Shown here: positions 43,387 to 52,402 of the stretch, piece after piece
Position numbering within the stretch: the stretch's first letter is position 1
Layout of the letters: each line of letters begins with the position of its first letter
NCBI GenBank assembly: GCA_020310875.1
Contig: CM035431.1
Location: forward strand, 14,524,697 to 14,588,696
DNA length: 64,000 nucleotides
Reading direction: 5' to 3'
Source of the DNA: Ceratopteris richardii
Taxonomy: Eukaryota > Streptophyta > Polypodiopsida > Polypodiales > Pteridaceae
Notes under the pieces: model-generated
The model's input: only the letters and a program-made list of their open reading frames with translations
Databases searched by the model: none
Told to the model about the DNA's origin: nothing
Position numbers and translations under genes: made by a program

Positions 43387-46300
43387 GAGGCACAAGCAGG
43401 AGAGGCCTATGATAACAAAGAAACCACCAAGAAAGTAGTAGTGGCCCTAGAAGAAGGAGAGGAGAGATGCACGTACATAGGTCATGACCTAACAGAGGAA
43501 GAAGAGCATGCGTTAATAGCCTTGCTAAGAGAATACAGAGATGTGTTCGCTTGGAGTTACAAGGATTTGAAAGGTGTTGACCCTGACATATGTTCACACA
43601 CTATCCCCATGACCTCAGATGCTAAACCCTCTAAGCAAAAGCCTTATACATATAACGATAACTACGCTGCCAAGATCAAGGAAGAGATAGATAGACTAGT
43701 TGAAGCTGGATTTATCTATGAAATTGAGCACACTGAATGGGTATCCCCCATTGTGGTGGTGCCCAAGAAGAACGAAAAATTGCGCGTATGCATCAACTTG
43801 AAGAAGGTCAATGCAGCCACAATCCGAGATAACTATCCACTTCCCATCACCGAACATCTCTTAGAAAGAGTAGCAGGCAAGGAAGTGTACAGCTTTCTTG
43901 ATGGATTTTCGGGCTACAATCAAGTGGCCATTGCACCAGAAGATCAGCATAAAACGGCTTTTGCCACAGAGTGGGGCATATTTGCCTTTCGTGTAATGCC
44001 ATTTGGGCTTACCAATGCACCAACTACCTTCCAAAGGCTGATGTGCCATGTGTTTAAAGAGTTCCTGAGGAAGAATTTAGAAGTCTATGTTGATGATCTT
44101 TGTGCTCATTCCAACATTAGACAAACCCATATTCCTGAACTCAGACAAATCTTTGACAAATGTAGAGAATATCAGGTCTGCCTGAACCCAGAAAAGTCCG
44201 TTTTTATGGTCAGGCAAGGCAAGATTTTAGGACACATAGTGTCAAAGAATGGCATATCTACTGATGAAGAGAAAGTGAGAGCCATAGCAGAGCTACCTAG
44301 GCCAAAGAATGTCAAGGAAGTACAAGCTTTCATGGGGCATTGTGGTTACTACCGCCGGTTCATTCACATGTATGCTGTTATTGCAAAGCCCATGTACGGA
44401 CTTCTGACTAACTTTGAGTGGACGGATGAATGTGAGAATTCCTTCCAGGAGCTTAAACGACGATTATGTTCAGCACCAATCTTGACCACACCAGATTGGA
44501 ATAAGCCATTCCATGTTCATGTGGATGCATCCAATTATGCCATTGGATGTGTGCTTGCACAACCTACTGGTGAAGGTAATATGGATCTTCCAATTGCCTA
44601 TGCCAGTAGACAATTGAATGCAGCTGAACGAAATTATACCACTATAGAGAGAGAAGGCTTAGGCATGGTATATGCAGTCAAGAAATTTAGACACTATTTG
44701 CTTGCAAATAAGTTTAAATTTTTTACTGATCACCAAGCATTGTTATATCTCGTAAACAAGCCATGCAATACAGGAAGATTAGTAAGATGGTTTCTCTTAC
44801 TAATGGAATATGATTTCGAGGTTGTGGTGAGGAAAGGTAGGACTCATCTGAGAGCAGATCATCTCTCTAGGCTCACCTCTGGAGAAGCCCCACAGGGAGT
44901 ATCAGATGATCTTCCTGATGCTTACTTGTTTAATTTGGAAGTGGTGCCGCAGTGGGCTAAGCCCTTGGTACCAGTATTGACATACGGGCCTAACCATCCA
45001 GTGGTAAACACACGGAATAGAGAGGTTGTAAAAGCCCAAAAGTACCACATCATGGCAGGAAGCATGTACAAGCACACAGATCAAGGGATCTTGGCTTGTT
45101 GTGTAGAAGAGGATGAGTATGCGAAGTGGTTGCAATTAGCACATGTAGGTGCATTAGAGCAACACTACTCAAAGCAACGAACTTTACAGACTCTAAAGAG
45201 ACTCGGAGTGCATTGGCCAACTATGGAAGCTGATGTCCAAAAGTTGTGCAAGGAATGCCCAGTCTGTTGCACTAAACCACCTGTGGAACATGCCACACTT
45301 TATCAAGTGTCCATAGTGCCAGGTTGGAGTGAACCGCTAGTATCCTTCTTAAGGACGAGAACATTCCCTCCAGACATGACTCTGGCTAGGCAAAAGAGTT
45401 TAGAACAAGAAGCCCAGGATTATTCACTCATTGGTGATAATCTATACAAGCGTGGTAAAGACGGTTATCTGAGACTATGTGTCCATGAGAGTGAGTATCT
45501 CAAGATCTTGGACACTGCTCACCAAGGTGTAGCAGGAGGACACTTTGGACCAGATCGGGTGATCAAGGCAATACTATTTGCGGGTTTCTGGTGGCCTACC
45601 CTTCACATGGACGCACATACCTATGTGAAACGGTGTGATGTCTGTCAGAGAACTCAGTATCCTATACGGAAAGATGAGATGCCATTGAAACCTATGATGG
45701 GTGGACGTGCGTTCTCTAAGTGGGGAATAGACTTCGTAGGTCCTATTAATCCCCCAGCTAAGGGTTCTCATGCAGAATACATCATTGTTGCAACAGATTA
45801 TCTAACCAAGTGGGTAGAGGTAAAGGCTACGACAAAGAACGATGCTCAAACAAATGCTAAATTCTTGTTTGAGAATGTGTTCACAAGATATGGGCTACCT
45901 ATACAGCTTGTAAGTGATAGAGGCACTCACTTCTTAAATGAAGTTATTGAAAATCTGCTCCAAGAATTCTTGGTAATACATAAGAAGTCTGCCCCCTATC
46001 ACCCTCAAGCTAATGGACAAGCCGAAAGCACCAACAAGATCTTGTGCAATGTACTGACAAAGTTAGTGAACACTAAACGCTCTGATTGGGACAAACAGCT
46101 ACACCATGCTGTTTGGGCATACCGAGTCCCCTATAAAACGGTACTCCAAGCCACCCCCTTTCAGATGGTATTTGGCCAAAACGCGGTACTACCTTTAGAC
46201 TTTTTGATACCTACATTGAAAATAGCACAAGAACACGAATGGACCGGTCATGAGCTCTCCTCTAGGATCTTTGACCTTGAACGATTAGGAGAAACAAGAC

Positions 46301-47910
46301 TGAGAGCAGCTGCAGGGATATATGCGGCAAAGAAACGACAGAAGGCATACTTCGATGCCCATGTGAAGGATAAAGGCTTGAAAGCAGGAGATCTAGTTTT
46401 AGTTTACACATTGAAACAACATGCTAGGAAGCTAGAAAAGAGAGGCTACGGACCTATGATCATCAATAGGATCTCAACAAGTGGAGCAGTACAACTAGCC
46501 ACATTAGAAGGCGATGTTCTACCAAACTATATTAGCGGATGCAGAGTTAAGTTGTATCAGGAACCTCTCACGGAGGAAATGCTAAGCCGACTCAATACTA
46601 CTAAGAAACGCAAAGAGGAAGAAAAGCGAATTCGAGAAGAAGCTCAAGCAGAAGCCCTAGAGCACATCCGGAGAATGAAATTAAGAAGACAAGGTAGAGA
46701 GCACCCTAGGCAAGATGCATGTGCAGATCAAGGATATGACGTGGCTATGTGTGAAGTTTCAGGTGTTAGCTCACAGAGAATAACTGACCGATGTCCTTTC
46801 ATAACCTTAGACATAGGACAAGGAAAGAGTGCAAGGACTGTAAAAGCCTTGATTGACTCTGGTGCAGCCACTAGTGCTGTTAAATTGCCTTACTGTCAAG
46901 AGTTGCAACTAACTGTCAATCCTGTGGAAGCATATCTCATAGGATTGGGAGGCGTGGAAACCCCTTGCATAGGCGAGGTAGAACTTCCCCTCTATATTCA
47001 TGAGGAGGCAATGACAGTTAAAGTACTAGTGTGTCAAGATGAGGATCTCACTGAACCTCTTGTCTTGGGTCAAGACTGGATCTATGACCAAGCAGTCAAC
47101 TTAAACCTAAGAAGTGGACTTCTTCAGATGTGGGTGAATCAAACTAGAATTACAATTGAGTTAAATAATGGAGCACTCAAGGAACTAGAAAAGACACGGA
47201 CTCCTGGTCCCTCCAGGGGTGCACATGAAGTTGATCATGCTATTCTTGTCCAAGGCTATGTGATGCAGAAGAATGAAGATCTCAAAAAAGGAGTCAGGGA
47301 TGCAAAGGAACTCCCTTCTTTTCCAAAGGCCAAAAGGAGGCAACAACCAAAGGTGGATCCAAGGCAGAAGAAGCAGAGTACTACCTATGTCCGGGATCCA
47401 GAGTACCTGCGCAGCAAAATGTCCCAGCAAGTGAAACAAGTGTGGGTGCGGAAAGGCGAACACCCGATTGCACTCCAGCCAACCACACGGGCAAAGCCTC
47501 TTATTAGTCACCAACAACACGACACTAATGAGAAGTCTTTCGGAAATTCTTCTGCTAACGTGAAATCTATTTGGGTGCCCAAGAAGTCGATGAAGGCTAG
47601 GCCACAATCAAGACAAATTTGGGTGCCTAAGGCTTGCTTGCGGGCGCAAATAGCTACGCCGAAGCCCCAACCTATACAGCGTAGCCCATTCACTCGCACA
47701 ACCGGCATCCACTCGTTTTCAATACTCACGAACACACCAAGGCCCATGAGCACGAACAGAATCATTTGTAAATCGGTCCCTAAAAGGCCTCATGTTCAAG
47801 CTGATACACCTATAATGTTCTCTAGCATCTCTACGAAACCAAGAGAAAAACCCATCCACTGCATTTGGCAGCTTAAGACCTGCAATAAACCCCCCGACCC
47901 CAATTTGTAA
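43387..47910 (+). CDS. Gypsy2 pol: RT, RNase H, two H2C2 modules, integrase, second retropepsin
   Basis: Open from the TGA to 47910. The first ATG is 43609, already at the RT edge, so pol probably relies on readthrough or fusion. Numbering from GTG 43441: RT with YVDD at 216-219; RNase H with Asp 362 (VDASN) and Asp 430 (TDHQA); H2C2 module 1 from His 568 (HVGALEQH) to CPVC at 606; H2C2 module 2 from His 694 (HQGVAGGH) to CDVC at 732; integrase core Asp 764, Asp 826, Glu 862 (35 residues between the last two, DD35E). After the integrase comes ALIDSGAAT (Asp 1139) and VLGQDW (1208-1213), a second retropepsin-like domain. The tail repeats a VW/IWVxK motif four times. All catalytic residues listed are present. 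Confidence 0.95.
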   Translation, partial: EAQAGEAYDNKETTKKVVVALEEGEERCTYIGHDLTEEEEHALIALLREYRDVFAWSYKDLKGVDPDICSHTIPMTSDAKPSKQKPYTYNDNYAAKIKEEIDRLVEAGFIYEIEHTEWVSPIVVVPKKNEKLRVCINLKKVNAATIRDNYPLPITEHLLERVAGKEVYSFLDGFSGYNQVAIAPEDQHKTAFATEWGIFAFRVMPFGLTNAPTTFQRLMCHVFKEFLRKNLEVYVDDLCAHSNIRQTHIPELRQIFDKCREYQVCLNPEKSVFMVRQGKILGHIVSKNGISTDEEKVRAIAELPRPKNVKEVQAFMGHCGYYRRFIHMYAVIAKPMYGLLTNFEWTDECENSFQELKRRLCSAPILTTPDWNKPFHVHVDASNYAIGCVLAQPTGEGNMDLPIAYASRQLNAAERNYTTIEREGLGMVYAVKKFRHYLLANKFKFFTDHQALLYLVNKPCNTGRLVRWFLLLMEYDFEVVVRKGRTHLRADHLSRLTSGEAPQGVSDDLPDAYLFNLEVVPQWAKPLVPVLTYGPNHPVVNTRNREVVKAQKYHIMAGSMYKHTDQGILACCVEEDEYAKWLQLAHVGALEQHYSKQRTLQTLKRLGVHWPTMEADVQKLCKECPVCCTKPPVEHATLYQVSIVPGWSEPLVSFLRTRTFPPDMTLARQKSLEQEAQDYSLIGDNLYKRGKDGYLRLCVHESEYLKILDTAHQGVAGGHFGPDRVIKAILFAGFWWPTLHMDAHTYVKRCDVCQRTQYPIRKDEMPLKPMMGGRAFSKWGIDFVGPINPPAKGSHAEYIIVATDYLTKWVEVKATTKNDAQTNAKFLFENVFTRYGLPIQLVSDRGTHFLNEVIENLLQEFLVIHKKSAPYHPQANGQAESTNKILCNVLTKLVNTKRSDWDKQLHHAVWAYRVPYKTVLQATPFQMVFGQNAVLPLDFLIPTLKIAQEHEWTGHELSSRIFDLERLGETRLRAAAGIYAAKKRQKAYFDAHVKDKGLKAGDLVLVYTLKQHARKLEKRGYGPMIINRISTSGAVQLATLEGDVLPNYISGCRVKLYQEPLTEEMLSRLNTTKKRKEEEKRIREEAQAEALEHIRRMKLRRQGREHPRQDACADQGYDVAMCEVSGVSSQRITDRCPFITLDIGQGKSARTVKALIDSGAATSAVKLPYCQELQLTVNPVEAYLIGLGGVETPCIGEVELPLYIHEEAMTVKVLVCQDEDLTEPLVLGQDWIYDQAVNLNLRSGLLQMWVNQTRITIELNNGALKELEKTRTPGPSRGAHEVDHAILVQGYVMQKNEDLKKGVRDAKELPSFPKAKRRQQPKVDPRQKKQSTTYVRDPEYLRSKMSQQVKQVWVRKGEHPIALQPTTRAKPLISHQQHDTNEKSFGNSSANVKSIWVPKKSMKARPQSRQIWVPKACLRAQIATPKPQPIQRSPFTRTTGIHSFSILTNTPRPMSTNRIICKSVPKRPHVQADTPIMFSSISTKPREKPIHCIWQLKTCNKPPDPNL

Positions 47911-48064
47911 ATTCACTCCTACTTACTAACTGCGTTAGTCTCCTAGGAATACCCAAGCATTAACTACACACACTGTCTTCGTGCACTTACTAACCACTAA
48001 CTCACCATCTACCTCATGTTAATGTTGTGACGGGGACAACTACGGATTTATTCTGTCCATTACG
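47911..48064 (+). other. Spacer between pol and the first extra ORF
   Basis: About 150 bases without coding signal. It may hold a splice acceptor for a subgenomic RNA, but no site was singled out. Confidence 0.5.
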
Positions 48065-49165
48065 ATGTTAACACATGATTCTATATTCTCACAGAATCAG
48101 AAGGCAAGAAGTAAAATGGCAGAAGCGACAGGTTCGGGCTCACAAGTAGGGATACTTACTGCAGGGATTGATGTGGATAGTCTACCTGTGGATGTGCCAC
48201 CAACTGAACGACCAGGGGAGCTGCAGCACCTTCAGCAAATCCCGGTGCCAGATCCACCCACAGGGATCACAGAAAGAGTCCATGCCAATTCTCATTGGTT
48301 CAATGGCATGCCAGGTCCATTAGGAGAGGCCAAGTATATATGGGAGTCTAAGTGCGAGTATGACAGATCATGGGTTCGATTCCAATTTTTCTCCAAGGAG
48401 TTCGAGACTTTACAGAACACCGAGGATCTCCAGACCATATGGCAACGAGCAGGACTGGCAGAATACTTTGAAGCCCCACTACCTAAACCAGATCTCCTCC
48501 GATGTTACTATTTGGTCTCCACATTACAAGCTAATGAAGAAAAGGACAAACCCGGATCATTTGTTCTTCCCTCCTTGCTGGGCAACAACGAGTTAAAGAG
48601 GTTTGAACTTACTGTGGAGTTGGTAAGCGACGCTTTGAATATGCACGGCACGCATGTACCCTCTGAAAAGGATGCTCTTGTTCCCACTAACATGAAGGAT
48701 AGGAAACTATTGAATCTTAAAGACATGGCAGCACTCACACCAAACGTGTCCATCCCTCTCCGCATGTGCATGCAACATTTCGCCTTTCCCGGCCAAGACC
48801 GCTTCACACAACCACACAAGAGAATGTGGTTCGCTCTCTACTTAGCGGAAGCAGGTGCGTTACCCATTAAGCTACCGGTATGGATTATAGATCAATTGTA
48901 TGAAGCAAACAAACGATCTTCTAGGAAATTAGTGGTGAACGGATGCTGTGCAATCACACGCATTATTTACCGGTGCCTAGCATACGATGTTCCCATTGAA
49001 CGTGCCTTAACTTGGGCACAATTACAAATGTTTAAGAAGCTCAAGGCATCCACATCAATCCAAGCGCATGAGGGGTGCGATCCCTTGTGTCCAGACAAGG
49101 GAAGTTCTGACTACTCCGGAGGTATCGCCACGAAGAGAGACCACAGTACCTCCCTTTACCATTAG
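48065..49165 (+). CDS. Gypsy2 extra ORF 1 (366 codons), unidentified
   Basis: ATG at 48065; a second ATG at 48116 (MAEATGSGSQ) is an alternative start. The body is a compact, well-structured sequence with many Trp, Phe and Cys residues (SHWFNGMPGPLGEAKYIWES, RSWVRFQFFSKEFE, KRMWFALYLAEAGALPIKLP) and a helix-rich end. Its position after pol and general look are reminiscent of the ORFs of plant Athila-like elements annotated as 'putative plant transposon protein', but I cannot confirm that family. No signal peptide or clear transmembrane segment was seen, so an envelope role is not supported. Its last 98 bases overlap the next ORF, which is +1. Confidence 0.75.
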   Translation: MLTHDSIFSQNQKARSKMAEATGSGSQVGILTAGIDVDSLPVDVPPTERPGELQHLQQIPVPDPPTGITERVHANSHWFNGMPGPLGEAKYIWESKCEYDRSWVRFQFFSKEFETLQNTEDLQTIWQRAGLAEYFEAPLPKPDLLRCYYLVSTLQANEEKDKPGSFVLPSLLGNNELKRFELTVELVSDALNMHGTHVPSEKDALVPTNMKDRKLLNLKDMAALTPNVSIPLRMCMQHFAFPGQDRFTQPHKRMWFALYLAEAGALPIKLPVWIIDQLYEANKRSSRKLVVNGCCAITRIIYRCLAYDVPIERALTWAQLQMFKKLKASTSIQAHEGCDPLCPDKGSSDYSGGIATKRDHSTSLYH

Positions 49166-52100
49166 GATACCCAGGTCGGGATCTGAAACTACGACACAAG
49201 CTACCCCTTCAGCTCCCCCTGCTCCAACTGAATTTGAATTTGCTGCAACTGGAGATGTTGAAGGAATGGACCCCCAGGACTTCGAAGCATTCTTACAAAG
49301 TACACAATTCTCTGATGTGGAGTTTTATTCAGATACAGAGGAACAAGGCACATCTTCACGAAGAAGAAGAAAATCTACAGACGGCCGACATGTACATTGG
49401 AGCGACGCTCAGCAAGGTCAACAACAAGGACACCTAGAAGAAGAAGGAGCTTATGAAGAGGAGGCCACTGAAGCCCCAGCCTATACAGCAGAACTCCGAA
49501 GGCTGTATCAAATTATGGAAAGAGTGCGATCGCAACAGCTGCTCACCGAACAGAGCAGTAGAGTACTCATGACTCAGCTATTGGAAGAAGCAGGAGTTGA
49601 CTCAGAATATAGGGAAGGTCTCTTATTGATGGCAGAAACATATGGGGTAGTGGAAGCAGTGCGCACTGCCATTCGGAGGTCCCCAGTTCAATATGATCCA
49701 CGAAGGTTCCAGACACGACCACGTTCAGGTAAGAATATCCAGATTCCCATTACAACTGCAGAAGAGCCAACTATTACATCTGAACCTATCAGGACAACCT
49801 CCCAAGCAACCGAAACAGCTAGCCAAGAGCACCCAATCACCCATGAGGAGTCCACAGAGCCACAACCACCCACACCCCCACCCTCGCCCCCTAGAGCAGA
49901 AACAGTGGAAATCACCTCGACCACTCAACCCACCGAACCAACCTTCATCTTCCGTACTCCCATCCCTAGTTCCACCCTATTCTCTACCACTGATAACCCA
50001 ATCTTTGAAGCAACCCCCATCACTACACAATCCACCGAACCGCTCCTAGAGCCTGCCCTAGGGCAACCATCCCCCATGCCCTCAGCCATAGGTCATCCTG
50101 ACCCTAGATCCACATTCATGGGTTTCCCTGCTACCACGCAACCCTTCGCGCCCTCCTCCAATTTACGACCTCAACCCTCGACCTCTCTCTCTCCATTTCT
50201 ACAATCCCTCCATGACCTCCTTGCTAGTACTTTTCAACCAAGGTCTCAACCAACTCCTTCCTTTTCAGCTCCCCATCCCACTTCGCATCTATTCACCACT
50301 TCCATACACACACCACCTACCATCCCAATGTATATGGCAGATCCCACACTCGCACCCACTCCTGAAGGCATGGACATTTCACCACCCACGGCACCTCCCC
50401 CCACGATTCCACCTCCTCCCATTCCCCCTCCACCAATTTCACTCACACACATGACTTCAATAGACACATCATTCACTCTCACCCATCCCCACTTCCCTTC
50501 CCATGCATCTCCCACTGTAAACACCACCCACTCATCTATAGGAAGTGCATTGGACACCATGCTTGCTTGTATATCAAACTTAAGGACAGATTACATTCAG
50601 CTCCAGCAACAGAATGAACGCCTGCACGAGCACTCAGAAACACTGCAGCACCGCGTCGCGGCACTAGAAGAGGAAAATGCTCGCCTCCACACACAGTTCC
50701 AAACTCTCCAAGAAGCTCATGGCATATTGGAGGTACAGTTACAGAACACAGATCAGGAAGCGATACAGGTGGTAGAAGGTCACCTACGGACACAGCTGGA
50801 ACGCAACTCAAAGCTCCAGCGAAATATGGCTCTACTCAAACGCCATCTCGCGGCCGCTCAGGAAGAGAATCGACGACTGCAAGTACAAAATCAAGAGAAC
50901 CTGGAGGCAGCTATTGAGAGCACACCGGGGGCACCCATCAGCCCATCCAAGTTTCAAGCAGTGACCCCCGATAATATCAAGATCATATTGGAAGACTATG
51001 CCATGCTGCTTGAAGCACATGATAAGCTATCGGAAGAACTGGGACAATTGAAGCAGGAACACCAAAAAGGACAAACAGCAGCCTCCCCAACCACCCCCTC
51101 CGCGGCTTCACTTCTCACAGACGCAGAGGCCATAAAAGATCTCCAGAAACAGGTCACTGAATTGCAAACACGTCTACTACAATATGAGAGACCACCTTCC
51201 CCTCCAGAGGCTCCCACGGACGAAGAAGTTGTGCAAATTCCTGTGGAACAAACGTTTGACGAAGAATACGATCCACAACCATTCCCAGGAGGTCAACAAA
51301 CGGAAGAAGCTCAGGACACATTCGAGGCACCACGGCCCCCATGGCTACGTCAAGTGGAGGAAATCGGGAGTTCGCACGAAGAGCGCACAGTAGTGCAAAA
51401 TCAGGCCATGAGGGTCATAGAGGAAACTGTGCTACAATCAGCTTACTTCAAGAACCTGTCATCGAGACGCCTGATCCTCTCATCTGAACTCCAATACAGG
51501 CCGTATTATATTATCTTGGCTGATTATAATGCAGAAATACAAAGAGTCACGGGTCAGATTCCTACCTTTGCGACCCAATTTCAACCCGAAGACCTTCCTC
51601 CAGAGGTGCAAAAAGGCAAAATTCGTCAACCCACCTGGCGGCAGAAACTTCTAGAGACATATCCAGAAATGCTATGCACATGGAACAACGCACCTTTACA
51701 CCTCCTATATAATCCATGCTACGGTCCAGTCCCACGCCGCAGGTCTTGGAAGGCATTCAATATCAAGGTACAGAACAACGCGCAATGCAAGGAATGGCTG
51801 AACTACCCGTATATTGCGCCACCACAGGGACCACCGTCGGTAGCATATATGATGGGAACCATTCGCCACTGGATGCCGCGCTTGAAACCCATGCAAGATG
51901 TAGCAGCGCAAATGATGCTTAAAATCTTAGATATGATGCAGGTAGTCCTGAAAACTTTTAGAAATGCAGCCGCACCACAGGTATGTCTCCCGGGGTTCAG
52001 CAATGGAAATTATGACTTGGTGTATGACATGAGCACCACCCCCAGTATTCGTGTGGCTTACGCCTGGCATGCGCGCATCAAATACCTCCCTGCCTGTTAC

Positions 52101-52391
52101 AAACAGACCTTTGAAGAAATGTTCAGATCAGGGTTCTGGGAGTATCACTCGGAGATTTTCGCACCGAAGCCAACACATCTGCTCCAACTTTTTGCTTGTG
52201 AACAAGCAATGTACTCTGAGTACTACACCACCCCGCAACCAGAGGCCCCTGGTGCAATAAATTGGGATGCATTGGAAGCTGATCTAGCAAGAGGCTTAAG
52301 GATAGGAGAACATGAACTGGCCACCAATGTCATCCAATACTATATCGACCACCCGAGAGAACAAAGGTCTGTCAGGGGCGACAGACGCTAG
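49068..52391 (+). CDS. Gypsy2 extra ORF 2 (1107 codons), unidentified
   Basis: ATG at 49068, overlapping extra ORF 1. Three parts can be seen: an acidic N-terminus with Arg/Lys clusters (about residues 1-200); a Pro/Thr/Ser-rich, probably disordered stretch (about 210-480); then a long coiled-coil-like segment (about 500-700, LQQQNERLHEHSETLQHRV and following heptads). A conserved-looking C-terminal globular region lies at about 780-1090 (YFKNLSSRRLILSSELQYRP; WLNYPYIAPPQGPPSVAYMM; LLQLFACEQAMYSEYYTTP). It ends at TAG 52389-52391, directly before the PPT. I do not recognise it. Full length and freedom from stops over 3.3 kb argue for recent selection. Confidence 0.75.
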   Translation: MRGAIPCVQTREVLTTPEVSPRRETTVPPFTIRIPRSGSETTTQATPSAPPAPTEFEFAATGDVEGMDPQDFEAFLQSTQFSDVEFYSDTEEQGTSSRRRRKSTDGRHVHWSDAQQGQQQGHLEEEGAYEEEATEAPAYTAELRRLYQIMERVRSQQLLTEQSSRVLMTQLLEEAGVDSEYREGLLLMAETYGVVEAVRTAIRRSPVQYDPRRFQTRPRSGKNIQIPITTAEEPTITSEPIRTTSQATETASQEHPITHEESTEPQPPTPPPSPPRAETVEITSTTQPTEPTFIFRTPIPSSTLFSTTDNPIFEATPITTQSTEPLLEPALGQPSPMPSAIGHPDPRSTFMGFPATTQPFAPSSNLRPQPSTSLSPFLQSLHDLLASTFQPRSQPTPSFSAPHPTSHLFTTSIHTPPTIPMYMADPTLAPTPEGMDISPPTAPPPTIPPPPIPPPPISLTHMTSIDTSFTLTHPHFPSHASPTVNTTHSSIGSALDTMLACISNLRTDYIQLQQQNERLHEHSETLQHRVAALEEENARLHTQFQTLQEAHGILEVQLQNTDQEAIQVVEGHLRTQLERNSKLQRNMALLKRHLAAAQEENRRLQVQNQENLEAAIESTPGAPISPSKFQAVTPDNIKIILEDYAMLLEAHDKLSEELGQLKQEHQKGQTAASPTTPSAASLLTDAEAIKDLQKQVTELQTRLLQYERPPSPPEAPTDEEVVQIPVEQTFDEEYDPQPFPGGQQTEEAQDTFEAPRPPWLRQVEEIGSSHEERTVVQNQAMRVIEETVLQSAYFKNLSSRRLILSSELQYRPYYIILADYNAEIQRVTGQIPTFATQFQPEDLPPEVQKGKIRQPTWRQKLLETYPEMLCTWNNAPLHLLYNPCYGPVPRRRSWKAFNIKVQNNAQCKEWLNYPYIAPPQGPPSVAYMMGTIRHWMPRLKPMQDVAAQMMLKILDMMQVVLKTFRNAAAPQVCLPGFSNGNYDLVYDMSTTPSIRVAYAWHARIKYLPACYKQTFEEMFRSGFWEYHSEIFAPKPTHLLQLFACEQAMYSEYYTTPQPEAPGAINWDALEADLARGLRIGEHELATNVIQYYIDHPREQRSVRGDRR

Positions 52392-52402
52392 GAAGGGGGG
52401 AG
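52391..52402 (+). other. Gypsy2 polypurine tract
   Basis: GGAAGGGGGGAG directly before the 3' LTR and overlapping the last base of the extra ORF 2 stop codon. Confidence 0.95.

Noticed and set aside
43861-45771. Minus-strand ORFs inside gypsy2 pol
   Set aside because: They are antisense shadows of conserved pol codons without any domain.
43387-47910. Bacterial-type ribosome binding sites and operon structure
   Set aside because: The DNA is plant nuclear and ORFs are retrotransposon genes; Shine-Dalgarno logic does not apply, and GTG/TTG first codons of long frames are not taken as starts.
48065-49165. Envelope glycoprotein assignment for the ORF after pol
   Set aside because: No signal peptide, transmembrane helix or cleavage site was seen; position alone does not justify the call.
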